A stretch of DNA of 5,385 nucleotides. Source: a bacterium. GTDB lineage: Bacteria > Bacillota_A > Clostridia > Lachnospirales > Lachnospiraceae. The stretch is from the NCBI GenBank assembly GCA_004562915.1, contig SFQZ01000144.1:1-5385 (forward strand). Reading direction: 5' to 3'. The translations under genes were made by a program, and so were the position numbers. Below, piece by piece: positions 1 to 5,385 of the stretch. The notes beneath the pieces were generated by a model, which was given only the letters and a program-made list of their open reading frames with translations, searched no databases and was not told the origin of the DNA. The number at the start of each line of letters is the position of its first letter. The stretch's first letter is position 1.

Positions 1-889
1 TACCCTGATGAAGACTTATGATTTCTCTTGATAAATTTAACCCAATGCCAAAGCCTTTGTTTTTTCCCTCTTCTATCTGATAAAACCGGTCAAATATATG
101 CTCTCTTTCGTTTCCTTCCAGACTTTTTCCACTATTAAATATCTGAATTACATAATTATCCCCACTGTCAAGAAGTAAAACATTAACTATTCCACACTGT
201 GAAGTAAATTCTATTGCATTTTTCAATACATTTTCTATTGCTTCCTGAATCCAGAATGCATCACAAGATAAAATACATTCTTCTTCGGATTCATAATGAA
301 TGCAAATATATTTTTCTTCTGCAAGAATTTTTATTCTGTCAATACATTTTTCAATCAATACAGTTAAATTTTCTCGTTTTCTTTTCATCCAGATTTTTCC
401 CGCATCGATTTGTGCAAGTCTCAGTAAAACGATTGTCATATCTTTCATCCAACAAAGTTGATTTACACAGCTCTCCAGTTTTTCTTTTTTCTTTTGGTTT
501 TCTTCTAGTTCTGTCAGATTTTCAAGAGTAAGCAACATTCCTGCCATTGGTGTTTTTAACTGATGGGATATATTTTCCATATAAGTTCCCATCTTTTTTC
601 TTTCATTCTGGACAATTGTTTTTTCTTTTTGAACCTGCTCATATATCCGCTTTTTTTCCTGTTCCATATATTGAACAATTTCTTTTTCTGTTCTTTCATT
701 TCTGCATATTTCCAGAATTAATCCAGCAAAACAAATAAAAAAAGCAGTAATACAGTAAAAAAGTCGACCGTATGTTTTAATATTTTCTTTTAAATATAAT
801 TTTCCACTTTCTTCATATCCGGCATTTTTCATTTGAATGCTTCCTAACTCATATTTTTCTTCATCAAATGACCTAAACACCGCATGCTC

Positions 890-904
890 CATATCTGTCT
901 CCTT
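890..904 (-). promoter_or_regulatory. Internal ribosome binding site and in-frame ATG after the nonsense codon
   Basis: AAGGAG (904-899) stands 6 nt before ATG (892-890), which is codon 54 of the kinase frame and 18 codons after the TGA codon. It is as good a Shine-Dalgarno match as those of the undisputed genes here. Initiation there would give a kinase without TM1 but with TM2 and all catalytic boxes. AAGGAG also encodes the ordinary peptide L-K-E, so the match may be chance; use in the cell is inference. Confidence 0.5.
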
Positions 905-946
905 CAGTTCACCAATCCAGGAAACAACTTGTTTTTCATATGCATT

Positions 947-949
947 TCA
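947..949 (-). other. In-frame TGA nonsense codon in the TCS2 kinase gene
   Basis: The codon context is CTT TGA AAT. The protein before it (…FFIYQQIL) and after it (NAYEKQVVSWIGEL…) reads as one continuous kinase N-terminus running from TM1 into the external segment. No shift of frame is needed, so this is a substitution-type stop rather than an indel. One base change from CGA, GGA, AGA, TGG, TTA or TCA would create it; I cannot tell which was ancestral. Confidence 0.9.
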
Positions 950-967
950 AAGAATCTGTTGATATAT

Positions 968-1001
968 AAAAAAGGCAGTCAACATAAAAGCAAAGACTGC
1001 C
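968..1001 (-). terminator. Terminator-like hairpin inside the 5' end of the TCS2 kinase gene
   Basis: On the minus strand GGCAGTC (1001-995) and GACTGCC (980-974) form a perfect 7-bp stem with five G:C pairs and a 14-nt loop. Six T residues follow directly (973-968), then ATATAT. This is the form of an intrinsic terminator for transcription coming from the regulator gene. It lies within the TM1 codons (about 17-28), where a terminator is not expected, so it is either a chance structure or an attenuator-like site. The long loop makes it moderate rather than strong. The plus strand has no T-tract after the stem. Confidence 0.45.
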
Positions 1002-1028
1002 AGCCATTTTACACAAATATTTCTGATT

Positions 1029-1748
1029 CTATTTTTCTGAAATGGTCTCATATATTTCCTCCGTTTGTATTGTCCACCGATATCCGATTCCTCTTTTTGT
1101 CTCAATCAAGATTTCCTTACTATCTCCGGAAATCTTGCTTCTGATTCGATTAATATAAACCGATAATGCATTATCATCTACAAAATTCTCATTGGAATCC
1201 CAAATAATTTCCAGAAGCTTTGCTCTTGAAATTATTTGCGGTGAATTTACGATTAAGCAATATAAAATTCGATATTCTGTCAAAGTTAGTTCTATCGGAA
1301 TTTGATTTTTTACGAGAGACTGTCGGTCAAAATTTAAAACAAATTCTCCGCTTTTGATTCCTGTTTTTCTCTTTTCTTCTTGATTTTGTTCAGATCGTTT
1401 TAAAAGAGATTTGACTCTTGCAAGAAGTTCAAATGTCCGAAATGGTTTTATGACATAATCATCACCGCCGGCTTCAAAGCCTTCAACAATATATCCCTCG
1501 CTGTCATATGCTGATAAAAATAAAACTGGATTTCTAGTCCTTTTTCTGATTTCTCGACAAAGGGAGATTCCATTTCCATCCGGAAGTTTCATATCCAATA
1601 TGTAGAGCATATACTTATTTGCTTTGATTTTTTCCATTCCTTCTGCAAATGTTGATGCTGTTTCTGTTTTCCAATCTCTCATTTTCAAAACATCCTCTAT
1701 TCCGCATCGAACCATTTCATCATCTTCTACAATCAAAATTTTCTCCAT
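1029..1748 (-). CDS. OmpR/PhoB-family response regulator of TCS2
   Basis: With the start chosen here the protein has 239 residues. The receiver domain (about 1-118) shows acidic residues E8-D9-D10, phospho-acceptor D52 in YILDMKLPDGNG, switch residue S79 in VLFLSA and K101 in DDYVIKPF. The winged-helix domain (about 134-225) has LTLTEYRILYCL, SRAKLLEIIW, the recognition region DDNALSVYINRIRSKI and the wing ETKRGIGYRW, so it should be a phosphorylation-switched DNA-binding transcription regulator. A GTG three codons upstream (1757) could extend the frame, but it lies within the AAGGTGA ribosome binding site, which sits 5 nt before the ATG; the ATG is preferred. It resembles the TCS1 regulator in domain layout and motifs, but the two are clearly diverged and so not a recent duplication. 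Its coding sequence is AT-richer than gyrA. The partner kinase gene starts inside its 3' end (23-nt overlap) and carries a nonsense codon, so the regulator may be orphaned or fed by a shortened kinase. Confidence 0.94.
   Translation of the reverse strand: MEKILIVEDDEMVRCGIEDVLKMRDWKTETASTFAEGMEKIKANKYMLYILDMKLPDGNGISLCREIRKRTRNPVLFLSAYDSEGYIVEGFEAGGDDYVIKPFRTFELLARVKSLLKRSEQNQEEKRKTGIKSGEFVLNFDRQSLVKNQIPIELTLTEYRILYCLIVNSPQIISRAKLLEIIWDSNENFVDDNALSVYINRIRSKISGDSKEILIETKRGIGYRWTIQTEEIYETISEK
1049..1062 (-). promoter_or_regulatory. Ribosome binding site of the TCS2 kinase frame
   Basis: GGAGGA (1062-1057) lies 5 nt before ATG at 1051, inside the 3' end of the regulator gene. It shows the kinase frame still has a strong start signal even though it is interrupted 34 codons later. 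Confidence 0.85.
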
Positions 1749-1753
1749 ATTTC

Positions 1754-1760
1754 TCACCTT
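1754..1760 (-). promoter_or_regulatory. Ribosome binding site deciding the TCS2 regulator start
   Basis: AAGGTGA lies 5 nt before the ATG at 1748. The alternative GTG start (1757-1755) falls inside this motif and has no good binding site of its own, so the ATG is the better call. Confidence 0.75.
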
Positions 1761-1768
1761 CTTTTAGT

Positions 1769-1840
1769 GACTGTGGGACGGGTACATAGCCACCCACAAG
1801 CCAAAGGGCGCTGGCCGTGATAAAAGGATCGTCCCCTGTC
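1769..1840. repeat. Small imperfect palindromic element with GGGACG/CGTCCC outer arms
   Basis: This 72-bp element fills most of the gap between the TCS1 kinase stop and the TCS2 regulator. Plus-strand GACTGTGGGACG (1769-1780) pairs imperfectly with CGTCCCCTGTC (1830-1840): a perfect 6-bp core, a small mismatch, then 3 more bp. Inside, GCCACCC (1789-1795) can pair with GGG…TGGC (1806-1815) across a bulge, and GCCA (1800-1803) with TGGC is an alternative. On the minus strand it opens with ACAGGGGACGATCC, which recalls GGGGACGGTTCT-type intergenic repeats known from many Firmicutes and often linked to REP-associated tyrosine transposases; that link is from memory and no transposase is present. 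Neither side has a T-tract, so it is not a classical terminator. Confidence 0.6.
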
Positions 1841-1842
1841 TC

Positions 1843-2895
1843 CTACACCACCATTTTATAAAACCGAATCACAAATCTCGCTCCGCCATCTTTTACATTT
1901 TCGGCGAATATCACTCCTTCGTGGGATGTGATAACCAGTCTTGCAAATGCCAGTCCCACACCAAAATTCAAAGTTTCTGTCTTTCTTCCTCTGTAGAACC
2001 GTTCAAACAGATGTGGCATATCTTTTTCTTCGATTCCTTCTCCTGAATCTGTGATACTGATTTCTGTATAGATTGGATTTTCTCTCCAGGAAGTGCAGAT
2101 GGTTCCGTCTTCCGGTGTGTGTTCCATCGCATTTTTGATCACGTTTCCGATGGCTTCTTCCATCCATTTTTTATCGCAATTGATAGAAATATTTTTTTCG
2201 CCATGCGTCGTGAATTTCTGGTTTCTCAGTTCCATCGCGATTTCAAATGGCTGCATGGATTCCTGGATAAGGTTTTGAACGGAAATTTCATTTTTCTTAA
2301 ATGTGATGGTTCCGGCATCCAGTTTTGCCATTTTTAGGAGGGATGTGATCAGCCATTCTATTCTTCCGAGCATCTGTTCCATGTCGCGGCACAGTTTTCG
2401 TTTCTGTTCTTCCGGTGTCTCCGGTGATTTGATTTTTTCCAGCATCAGGTTCAATGATGTAAGCGGGGTGCGGATCTGATGGGAAATGTCGGTCAGGGAA
2501 TTGGCAAGGTTCCGTTTTTCTTTCTGGATACATTCATTTTGTTCCCTCAGTCTTATGATCATTTTCTGAATTTCATCCCGCAGGATTTCCAGGTCTCCTT
2601 CCCGCATTCTGCTTAAGTTCAGGTCTGCCTTTCCGTGAAGGATTGCATCCATTTCCATGGTAAGTACCCTGATTTCATGATATCTTTTTCCTGCAAATAT
2701 TATCCAGATCAAAAGCAAAATGATTCCGCATAGAAGTGCTCCTGCGGCTCCGCCTTTCAGCAGAAACACTGTTTCCGGTGACCATTTATTTTTTCCAAAT
2801 ACAGATTCGAAAAAAAGGAGCGCACTGATAAATGCAGTTGCTCCTCCTCCAGACAATAACTGTAATTTAATTTCTCTGTTTCGAAAAATACCCAT
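1843..2895 (-). CDS. Membrane sensor histidine kinase of TCS1
   Basis: This 350-residue membrane kinase autophosphorylates on His and should pass the phosphate to D53 of the regulator encoded just upstream. Two hydrophobic segments lie at about 12-32 and 43-67. The external loop between them is only about 10-14 residues, too short for a folded sensor domain. A HAMP-like linker follows (about 70-118, with the EGDLEIL motif), then a coiled-coil entry (QNECIQKEKRNLANSL). The H-box is DISHQIRTPLTSL with H139, followed by LLKMAKLDAG (187-195). The catalytic domain has N-box IGNVIKNAMEHT (N255), G1 DSGEGI (283-288), F-box LFERFY (296-301) and G2 NFGVGLAFA (310-318). All boxes look intact and the length is typical. 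The start is fixed by GGAGGAG just before a TAATG stop/start overlap. The short loop suggests sensing in the membrane or through a partner, as in intramembrane-sensing kinases; that is inference. A GGGACG palindrome begins within a few bases of its stop. Confidence 0.95.
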   Translation of the reverse strand: MGIFRNREIKLQLLSGGGATAFISALLFFESVFGKNKWSPETVFLLKGGAAGALLCGIILLLIWIIFAGKRYHEIRVLTMEMDAILHGKADLNLSRMREGDLEILRDEIQKMIIRLREQNECIQKEKRNLANSLTDISHQIRTPLTSLNLMLEKIKSPETPEEQKRKLCRDMEQMLGRIEWLITSLLKMAKLDAGTITFKKNEISVQNLIQESMQPFEIAMELRNQKFTTHGEKNISINCDKKWMEEAIGNVIKNAMEHTPEDGTICTSWRENPIYTEISITDSGEGIEEKDMPHLFERFYRGRKTETLNFGVGLAFARLVITSHEGVIFAENVKDGGARFVIRFYKMVV

Positions 2896-2904
2896 TACTC
2901 CTCC
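2893..2904 (-). promoter_or_regulatory. Ribosome binding site and TAATG stop/start overlap joining the TCS1 genes
   Basis: GGAGGAG (2904-2898) encodes the last residues of the regulator and serves the kinase ATG at 2895, which shares its A with the regulator's TAA. This arrangement usually means translational coupling and near-equal synthesis of the two partners. Confidence 0.85.
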
Positions 2905-3575
2905 ATTTTATAGCCAAGTCCTCTTACTGTTTTGATGATCTGAGGGTTTTGAGGTGAATCTTCAATCTTCTCCCTGAGCCTCTTAATGTAAACAGTAAGT
3001 GTATTATCATTTACATATTCACCGGCGATATCCCAAAGTTCTTCCAGAATATAATCTCTGGAAAGCACTTTGCCTTTTTTCTGTAAAAACATCAGAAGAA
3101 GTCTGTACTCCAAAGAGGTCAGAAAGATTTCCCGGCCGTCTTTTTTTACGATTCCTCTTGATGCATCAATCTCCAGTCTGCCTGTCTGAATCTGGATTTT
3201 TTCTTTTTCTCCGTAAAATCTGCGTATTACCATTCGCATTCTGGATACCAGTTCGCGCGGCCGGAATGGTTTGCTGATGTAATCGTCGGCTCCCATATCC
3301 AGACCTGTCACTACTGAGAATTCATCGTCCAGTGCAGTTAGAAATATAATCGGAATCCGGTACAGCGCCTTCACCGCCGTGCAGACGCTGTATCCATTTC
3401 CCTGTGCCAGTGTGATATCCAGCAAAATTAAGTCAAATTTTTGTTCTTCGAGAAGGTTCATTGCCTTTTGCTGTCCGTCGACCGAACAGATTTCAAAACC
3501 TTCTCCTGTCAGAAATTCTGTCAGATTTTCTATGATGAGGCAATCATCCTCGACCAGAAGTACTTTATTCCTCAT
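2895..3575 (-). CDS. OmpR/PhoB-family response regulator of TCS1
   Basis: This 226-residue protein is a cytoplasmic DNA-binding regulator switched by phosphorylation, presumably from the kinase encoded next to it. The receiver domain (about 3-118) has the acidic pocket E9-D10-D11, phospho-acceptor D53 in LILLDITLAQGNG, switch residue T80 in IIFLTA and K102 in DDYISKPF. The usual Pro after the phospho-Asp loop (LPdGnG) is Ala here, a mild variant. The C-terminal winged helix (about 132-224) includes LTSLEYRLLLMFL, SRDYILEELW and the recognition-helix region DNTLTVYIKRLREKI, ending in the wing hairpin TVRGLGYKM. Length is normal for the family. The ATG start is supported by GAAGGA 7 nt upstream, inside the gyrA 3' end. 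Its stop overlaps the start of the kinase gene by one base. The signal and target genes cannot be read from the sequence; autoregulation is common in the family but not shown here. Confidence 0.95.
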   Translation of the reverse strand: MRNKVLLVEDDCLIIENLTEFLTGEGFEICSVDGQQKAMNLLEEQKFDLILLDITLAQGNGYSVCTAVKALYRIPIIFLTALDDEFSVVTGLDMGADDYISKPFRPRELVSRMRMVIRRFYGEKEKIQIQTGRLEIDASRGIVKKDGREIFLTSLEYRLLLMFLQKKGKVLSRDYILEELWDIAGEYVNDNTLTVYIKRLREKIEDSPQNPQIIKTVRGLGYKMEE

Positions 3576-5385
3576 CCGGCTGTCCTTCTGTCATTTCGCT
3601 ATCGCCTTCCATACCCTCTGATACTGTCTCAATCTCTTCCAAAGTTCCTACCGGTTCTTCTTCATTTTCAGAAATATCACCCTCCAGCTCTTTGGATGCA
3701 TGACGCACTTTGGCAATACTGGCAACTTCTTCTTTCTCCTTAAGGTTGATCAATTTTACACCAGAAGTAATTCTTCCGAGAACGGAGATTCCCTTACATT
3801 CCATGCGGATCACGATTCCATCGGTATTGATGATCATAATTTCATCATTGCGATTTATCGCCTTTGCTCCTACTACATTACCGGTCTTTTCAGTAATCTT
3901 ATAACATTTCACACCCTTACCGCCACGGTTCTGAGAGGTGAATTCTTCCATCATGGTACGTTTTCCCATACCTTTTTCGGACACGATCAGAAGGTCTTCT
4001 CCCTGTGTATCAAGCTGCATTGCCACCACTTCATCGCGGTCACTTAAGTTCATACCGCGAACACCCATGGAAGTTCTTCCTGTTGCGCGGACATCTTTCT
4101 CGTGGAAACGGATGCACTGTCCGTATTTTGTTACCAGAATAATATCGCATTCGTTATCTGTTGTTTTTACTTCAATCAGTTCATCATCTTCTCTGAGCGT
4201 GATTGCAGCAAGTCCTGTCTTTCTCACATTTGCATATTCGCAAATCGGAGTCTTCTTTACAAGACCTTTCTTGGTTGCCATGAACAGATAATCTCCATCT
4301 CTGTAATCCTTAATCGGAATCATTGCGGTGATCTTCTCATCCGGCTGAAGCTGCAGAAGATTGATGATTGCTGTTCCTCTGGATGTTCTTCCGGCTTCCG
4401 GAATCTCATATCCTTTCATGCGGTACACCCGTCCGGTGCTGGTGAAGAACATGATATACTGGTGTGTATTCGTCATGAACAGTTCTTCCACGTAATCTTC
4501 TTCCAGTGTCTGCATGCCTTTGATTCCCTTGCCACCGCGGTTCTGGCTCTTGAAAGTATCATTGCTCATGCGCTTGATATAGCCAAGTTTTGTCATGGTG
4601 ATGACTACATCTTCCTTCGGAATCAGATCTTCCATGGAAATGTCGTACTCATCAAATCCGATGGACGTTCTTCTCTCATCTCCGTATTTCTCAGAAATGA
4701 CAAGGATTTCTTTTCGGATAACACCAAGGAGAAGTTTTCTGTCTGCGAGAATTGCCTTATACTCGGCAATCTTCTTCATGAGCTCCTCATATTCTGCTTC
4801 CAGCTTCTCTCTTTCCAGTCCGGTAAGAGCCCTCAGACGCATATCTACGATTGCCTGTGCCTGCGCGTCACTGAGATTGAATTCCTTCATGAGAGATTCT
4901 TTCGCAATCTGCACCGTCTTGGAACCACGGATGATTGCGATTACCCGGTCAATATTATCGAGCGCGATCAATAAGCCCTCTAAAATGTGGGCACGTTCTT
5001 CGGCTTTATTCAGATCATATTTCGTTCTTCTTGTTACGACATCCTCCTGATGCTCCAGATAATGGTTCAGCATCTCAAGAATATTCATAACCTTCGGCTC
5101 ATTATTTACCAGTGCAAGCATAATAACGCCGAACGTATCCTGAAGCTGTGTATGTTTATATAGTTGATTTAAAATAACGTTCGGATTCACATCACGGCGC
5201 AGTTCAATGCATACACGCATACCTTCTCTGTTTGACTGATCGCTGAGGTCTGTGATTCCGTCAATCTTTTTATCTTTTACAAGCTCTGCAATTTTCTCGA
5301 TCAGTCGCGCTTTATTTACCATGTACGGAAGCTCCGTCACAACGATACGATTCTTTCCGTTTGCCATCGGCTCGATATTCGTCAC
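3565..5385 (-). CDS. gyrA: DNA gyrase subunit A, 3' part (5' end outside window)
   Basis: GyrA is the DNA-breaking and wrapping subunit of the cytoplasmic A2B2 gyrase, which adds negative supercoils using ATP. The window holds 606 codons and the frame is open through the right edge, so the GTG at the edge is internal, not a start; roughly 250 N-terminal residues, including the catalytic Tyr and quinolone-resistance region, are missing. Visible residues about 1-245 are the end of the breakage-reunion domain, with ELPYMVNKARLIEKIAELV, VVTRRTKYDLNKAEERAHIL and the coiled-coil arms around QAQAIVDMRLRALTGLE. Residues about 258-565 form the C-terminal pinwheel. Six blade motifs can be seen: QNRGGKG 281-287, GRTSRG 332-337, RKTG 388-391, GRTSMG 436-441, QNRGGKG 485-491 and GRITSG 537-542. 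The GyrA box and six blades favour GyrA over ParC. An acidic tail (about 566-606) ends in DEE before TAA. The downstream regulator gene overlaps the last 11 nt. Confidence 0.97.
   Translation of the reverse strand: MTNIEPMANGKNRIVVTELPYMVNKARLIEKIAELVKDKKIDGITDLSDQSNREGMRVCIELRRDVNPNVILNQLYKHTQLQDTFGVIMLALVNNEPKVMNILEMLNHYLEHQEDVVTRRTKYDLNKAEERAHILEGLLIALDNIDRVIAIIRGSKTVQIAKESLMKEFNLSDAQAQAIVDMRLRALTGLEREKLEAEYEELMKKIAEYKAILADRKLLLGVIRKEILVISEKYGDERRTSIGFDEYDISMEDLIPKEDVVITMTKLGYIKRMSNDTFKSQNRGGKGIKGMQTLEEDYVEELFMTNTHQYIMFFTSTGRVYRMKGYEIPEAGRTSRGTAIINLLQLQPDEKITAMIPIKDYRDGDYLFMATKKGLVKKTPICEYANVRKTGLAAITLREDDELIEVKTTDNECDIILVTKYGQCIRFHEKDVRATGRTSMGVRGMNLSDRDEVVAMQLDTQGEDLLIVSEKGMGKRTMMEEFTSQNRGGKGVKCYKITEKTGNVVGAKAINRNDEIMIINTDGIVIRMECKGISVLGRITSGVKLINLKEKEEVASIAKVRHASKELEGDISENEEEPVGTLEEIETVSEGMEGDSEMTEGQPDEE
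3573..3588 (-). promoter_or_regulatory. Ribosome binding site of the TCS1 regulator inside the gyrA 3' end
   Basis: GAAGGA (3588-3583) sits 7 nt before the regulator ATG (3575-3573), all within the last gyrA codons. The gyrA TAA (3567-3565) comes 6 nt after the new start codon, so a ribosome ending gyrA can restart here. No room exists for a terminator or separate intergenic promoter. Confidence 0.85.

Larger units (their letters stand above)
1..1051 (-). pseudogene. Sensor histidine kinase of TCS2, interrupted by TGA at codon 35 (3' end outside window)
   Basis: From ATG at 1051 the frame reads 34 codons, hits TGA (949-947), and then stays open for 315 more codons to the left edge. Across the stop it is a typical kinase: basic N-terminus MRPFQKNRIRN, TM1 about 12-30, an external segment of about 64 residues (31-94), and TM2 about 97-113 (LFYCITAFFICFAGLIL). 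A charged coiled coil follows, then H-box NISHQLKTPMAGM (H163), LLRLAQIDAG (209-218), N-box AIENVLKNAIEFT (N278), a G1-like FNSGKS (305-310), F-box HIFDRFY (318-324) and G2 GFGIGLNLS (333-341). Only about 20-30 C-terminal residues are missing. The start has GGAGGA 5 nt upstream and overlaps the regulator gene by 23 nt. No other lesion is visible. The gene may be freshly inactivated, may restart at the in-frame ATG at 892, or the TGA may be a sequence error. The strand is strikingly AT-rich; sample 60-base rows are 22-32% GC. Confidence 0.85.
1749..1842 (-). other. Intergenic junction between TCS1 and TCS2
   Basis: This is the only real gap in the window: 94 bp between the TAG of the TCS1 kinase and the chosen ATG of the TCS2 regulator. 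Besides the palindrome it holds only the regulator's ribosome binding site. I see no convincing pair of -35 and -10 boxes on the minus strand, so TCS2 is either read through from gyrA-TCS1 or driven by a promoter I cannot recognise. Confidence 0.6.

Noticed and set aside
214..738. Plus-strand Phe/Leu-rich frames opposite the TCS2 kinase
   Set aside because: They are the complement of Lys/Glu-rich kinase coding sequence; the minus strand carries clear H, N, F and G boxes instead.
947..949. TGA read as selenocysteine
   Set aside because: The position is in the external linker just after TM1 with no catalytic role. I see no convincing SECIS-like loop right after the codon, and kinases of this family are not known selenoproteins.
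1749..1757. GTG start three codons upstream for the TCS2 regulator
   Set aside because: It overlaps the AAGGTGA ribosome binding site that is well spaced for the ATG at 1748, and receiver domains typically begin right before the KILIVEDD strand.
1769..1840. Palindrome as an intrinsic terminator between TCS1 and TCS2
   Set aside because: Neither outer arm is followed by a T-tract on either strand, and the outer stem is imperfect with a long interior.
2297..2533. Minus-strand 78-codon frame inside the TCS1 kinase gene
   Set aside because: It is a different frame over the H-box region of an intact kinase, with a composition typical of a frame-shifted shadow.
4102..4974. Long plus-strand open frame of about 290 codons opposite gyrA
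   Set aside because: It lies wholly antisense to well-conserved GyrA, shows no recognisable domain, and other antisense frames overlap it. It is a shadow of codon bias.
5383..5385. GTG at the right edge as the gyrA start
   Set aside because: It is an internal valine codon; the breakage-reunion domain clearly continues upstream beyond the window.

Overview
The window looks like part of a chromosome from a gut-type Clostridia bacterium, most probably Lachnospiraceae. This rests on the style of the GyrA protein, the OmpR-type regulators with a DN(T/A)L(T/S)VYI(K/N)R motif, strong GGAGG ribosome binding sites, and GC content falling from middling to low. I cannot name the genus. Every real gene is on the minus strand, so transcription runs from high to low coordinates and the window is read from its right end.

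Right part (5385 to 3565): the 3' two-thirds of gyrA, covering the end of the breakage-reunion domain and the whole C-terminal DNA-wrapping pinwheel. The active-site tyrosine and the quinolone-resistance region lie outside the window. Middle (3575 to 1843): a complete two-component system, TCS1, with an OmpR-family response regulator and a two-TM sensor kinase with a very short external loop. Its regulator starts inside the last codons of gyrA (11-nt overlap), and its kinase starts on the last base of the regulator's stop (TAATG). gyrA, regulator and kinase therefore look co-transcribed and translationally coupled.

Junction (1842 to 1749): about 90 bp filled largely by a small imperfect palindrome with GGGACG/CGTCCC outer arms. 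It resembles the mobile or REP-like GGGGACG repeats of Firmicutes.

Left part (1748 to 1): a second system in the same orientation, TCS2, clearly more AT-rich than gyrA. Its OmpR-family regulator is intact. The kinase gene that follows is interrupted by a TGA at codon 35, yet stays open for the other 315 codons seen, with every kinase box preserved. Just before the stop is a terminator-like hairpin with a T-tract. Just after it is a perfect AAGGAG ribosome binding site 6 nt before an in-frame ATG. The kinase may be a recent pseudogene, or it may be made as a shortened protein lacking TM1. Its last residues and anything downstream are cut off by the window edge.

The most notable points are the fusion of a housekeeping gyrase gene with a signalling operon, the palindromic repeat at a composition boundary, and the stop/hairpin/restart cluster in the second kinase. 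I found no tRNA, rRNA, CRISPR array, riboswitch or complete mobile element.
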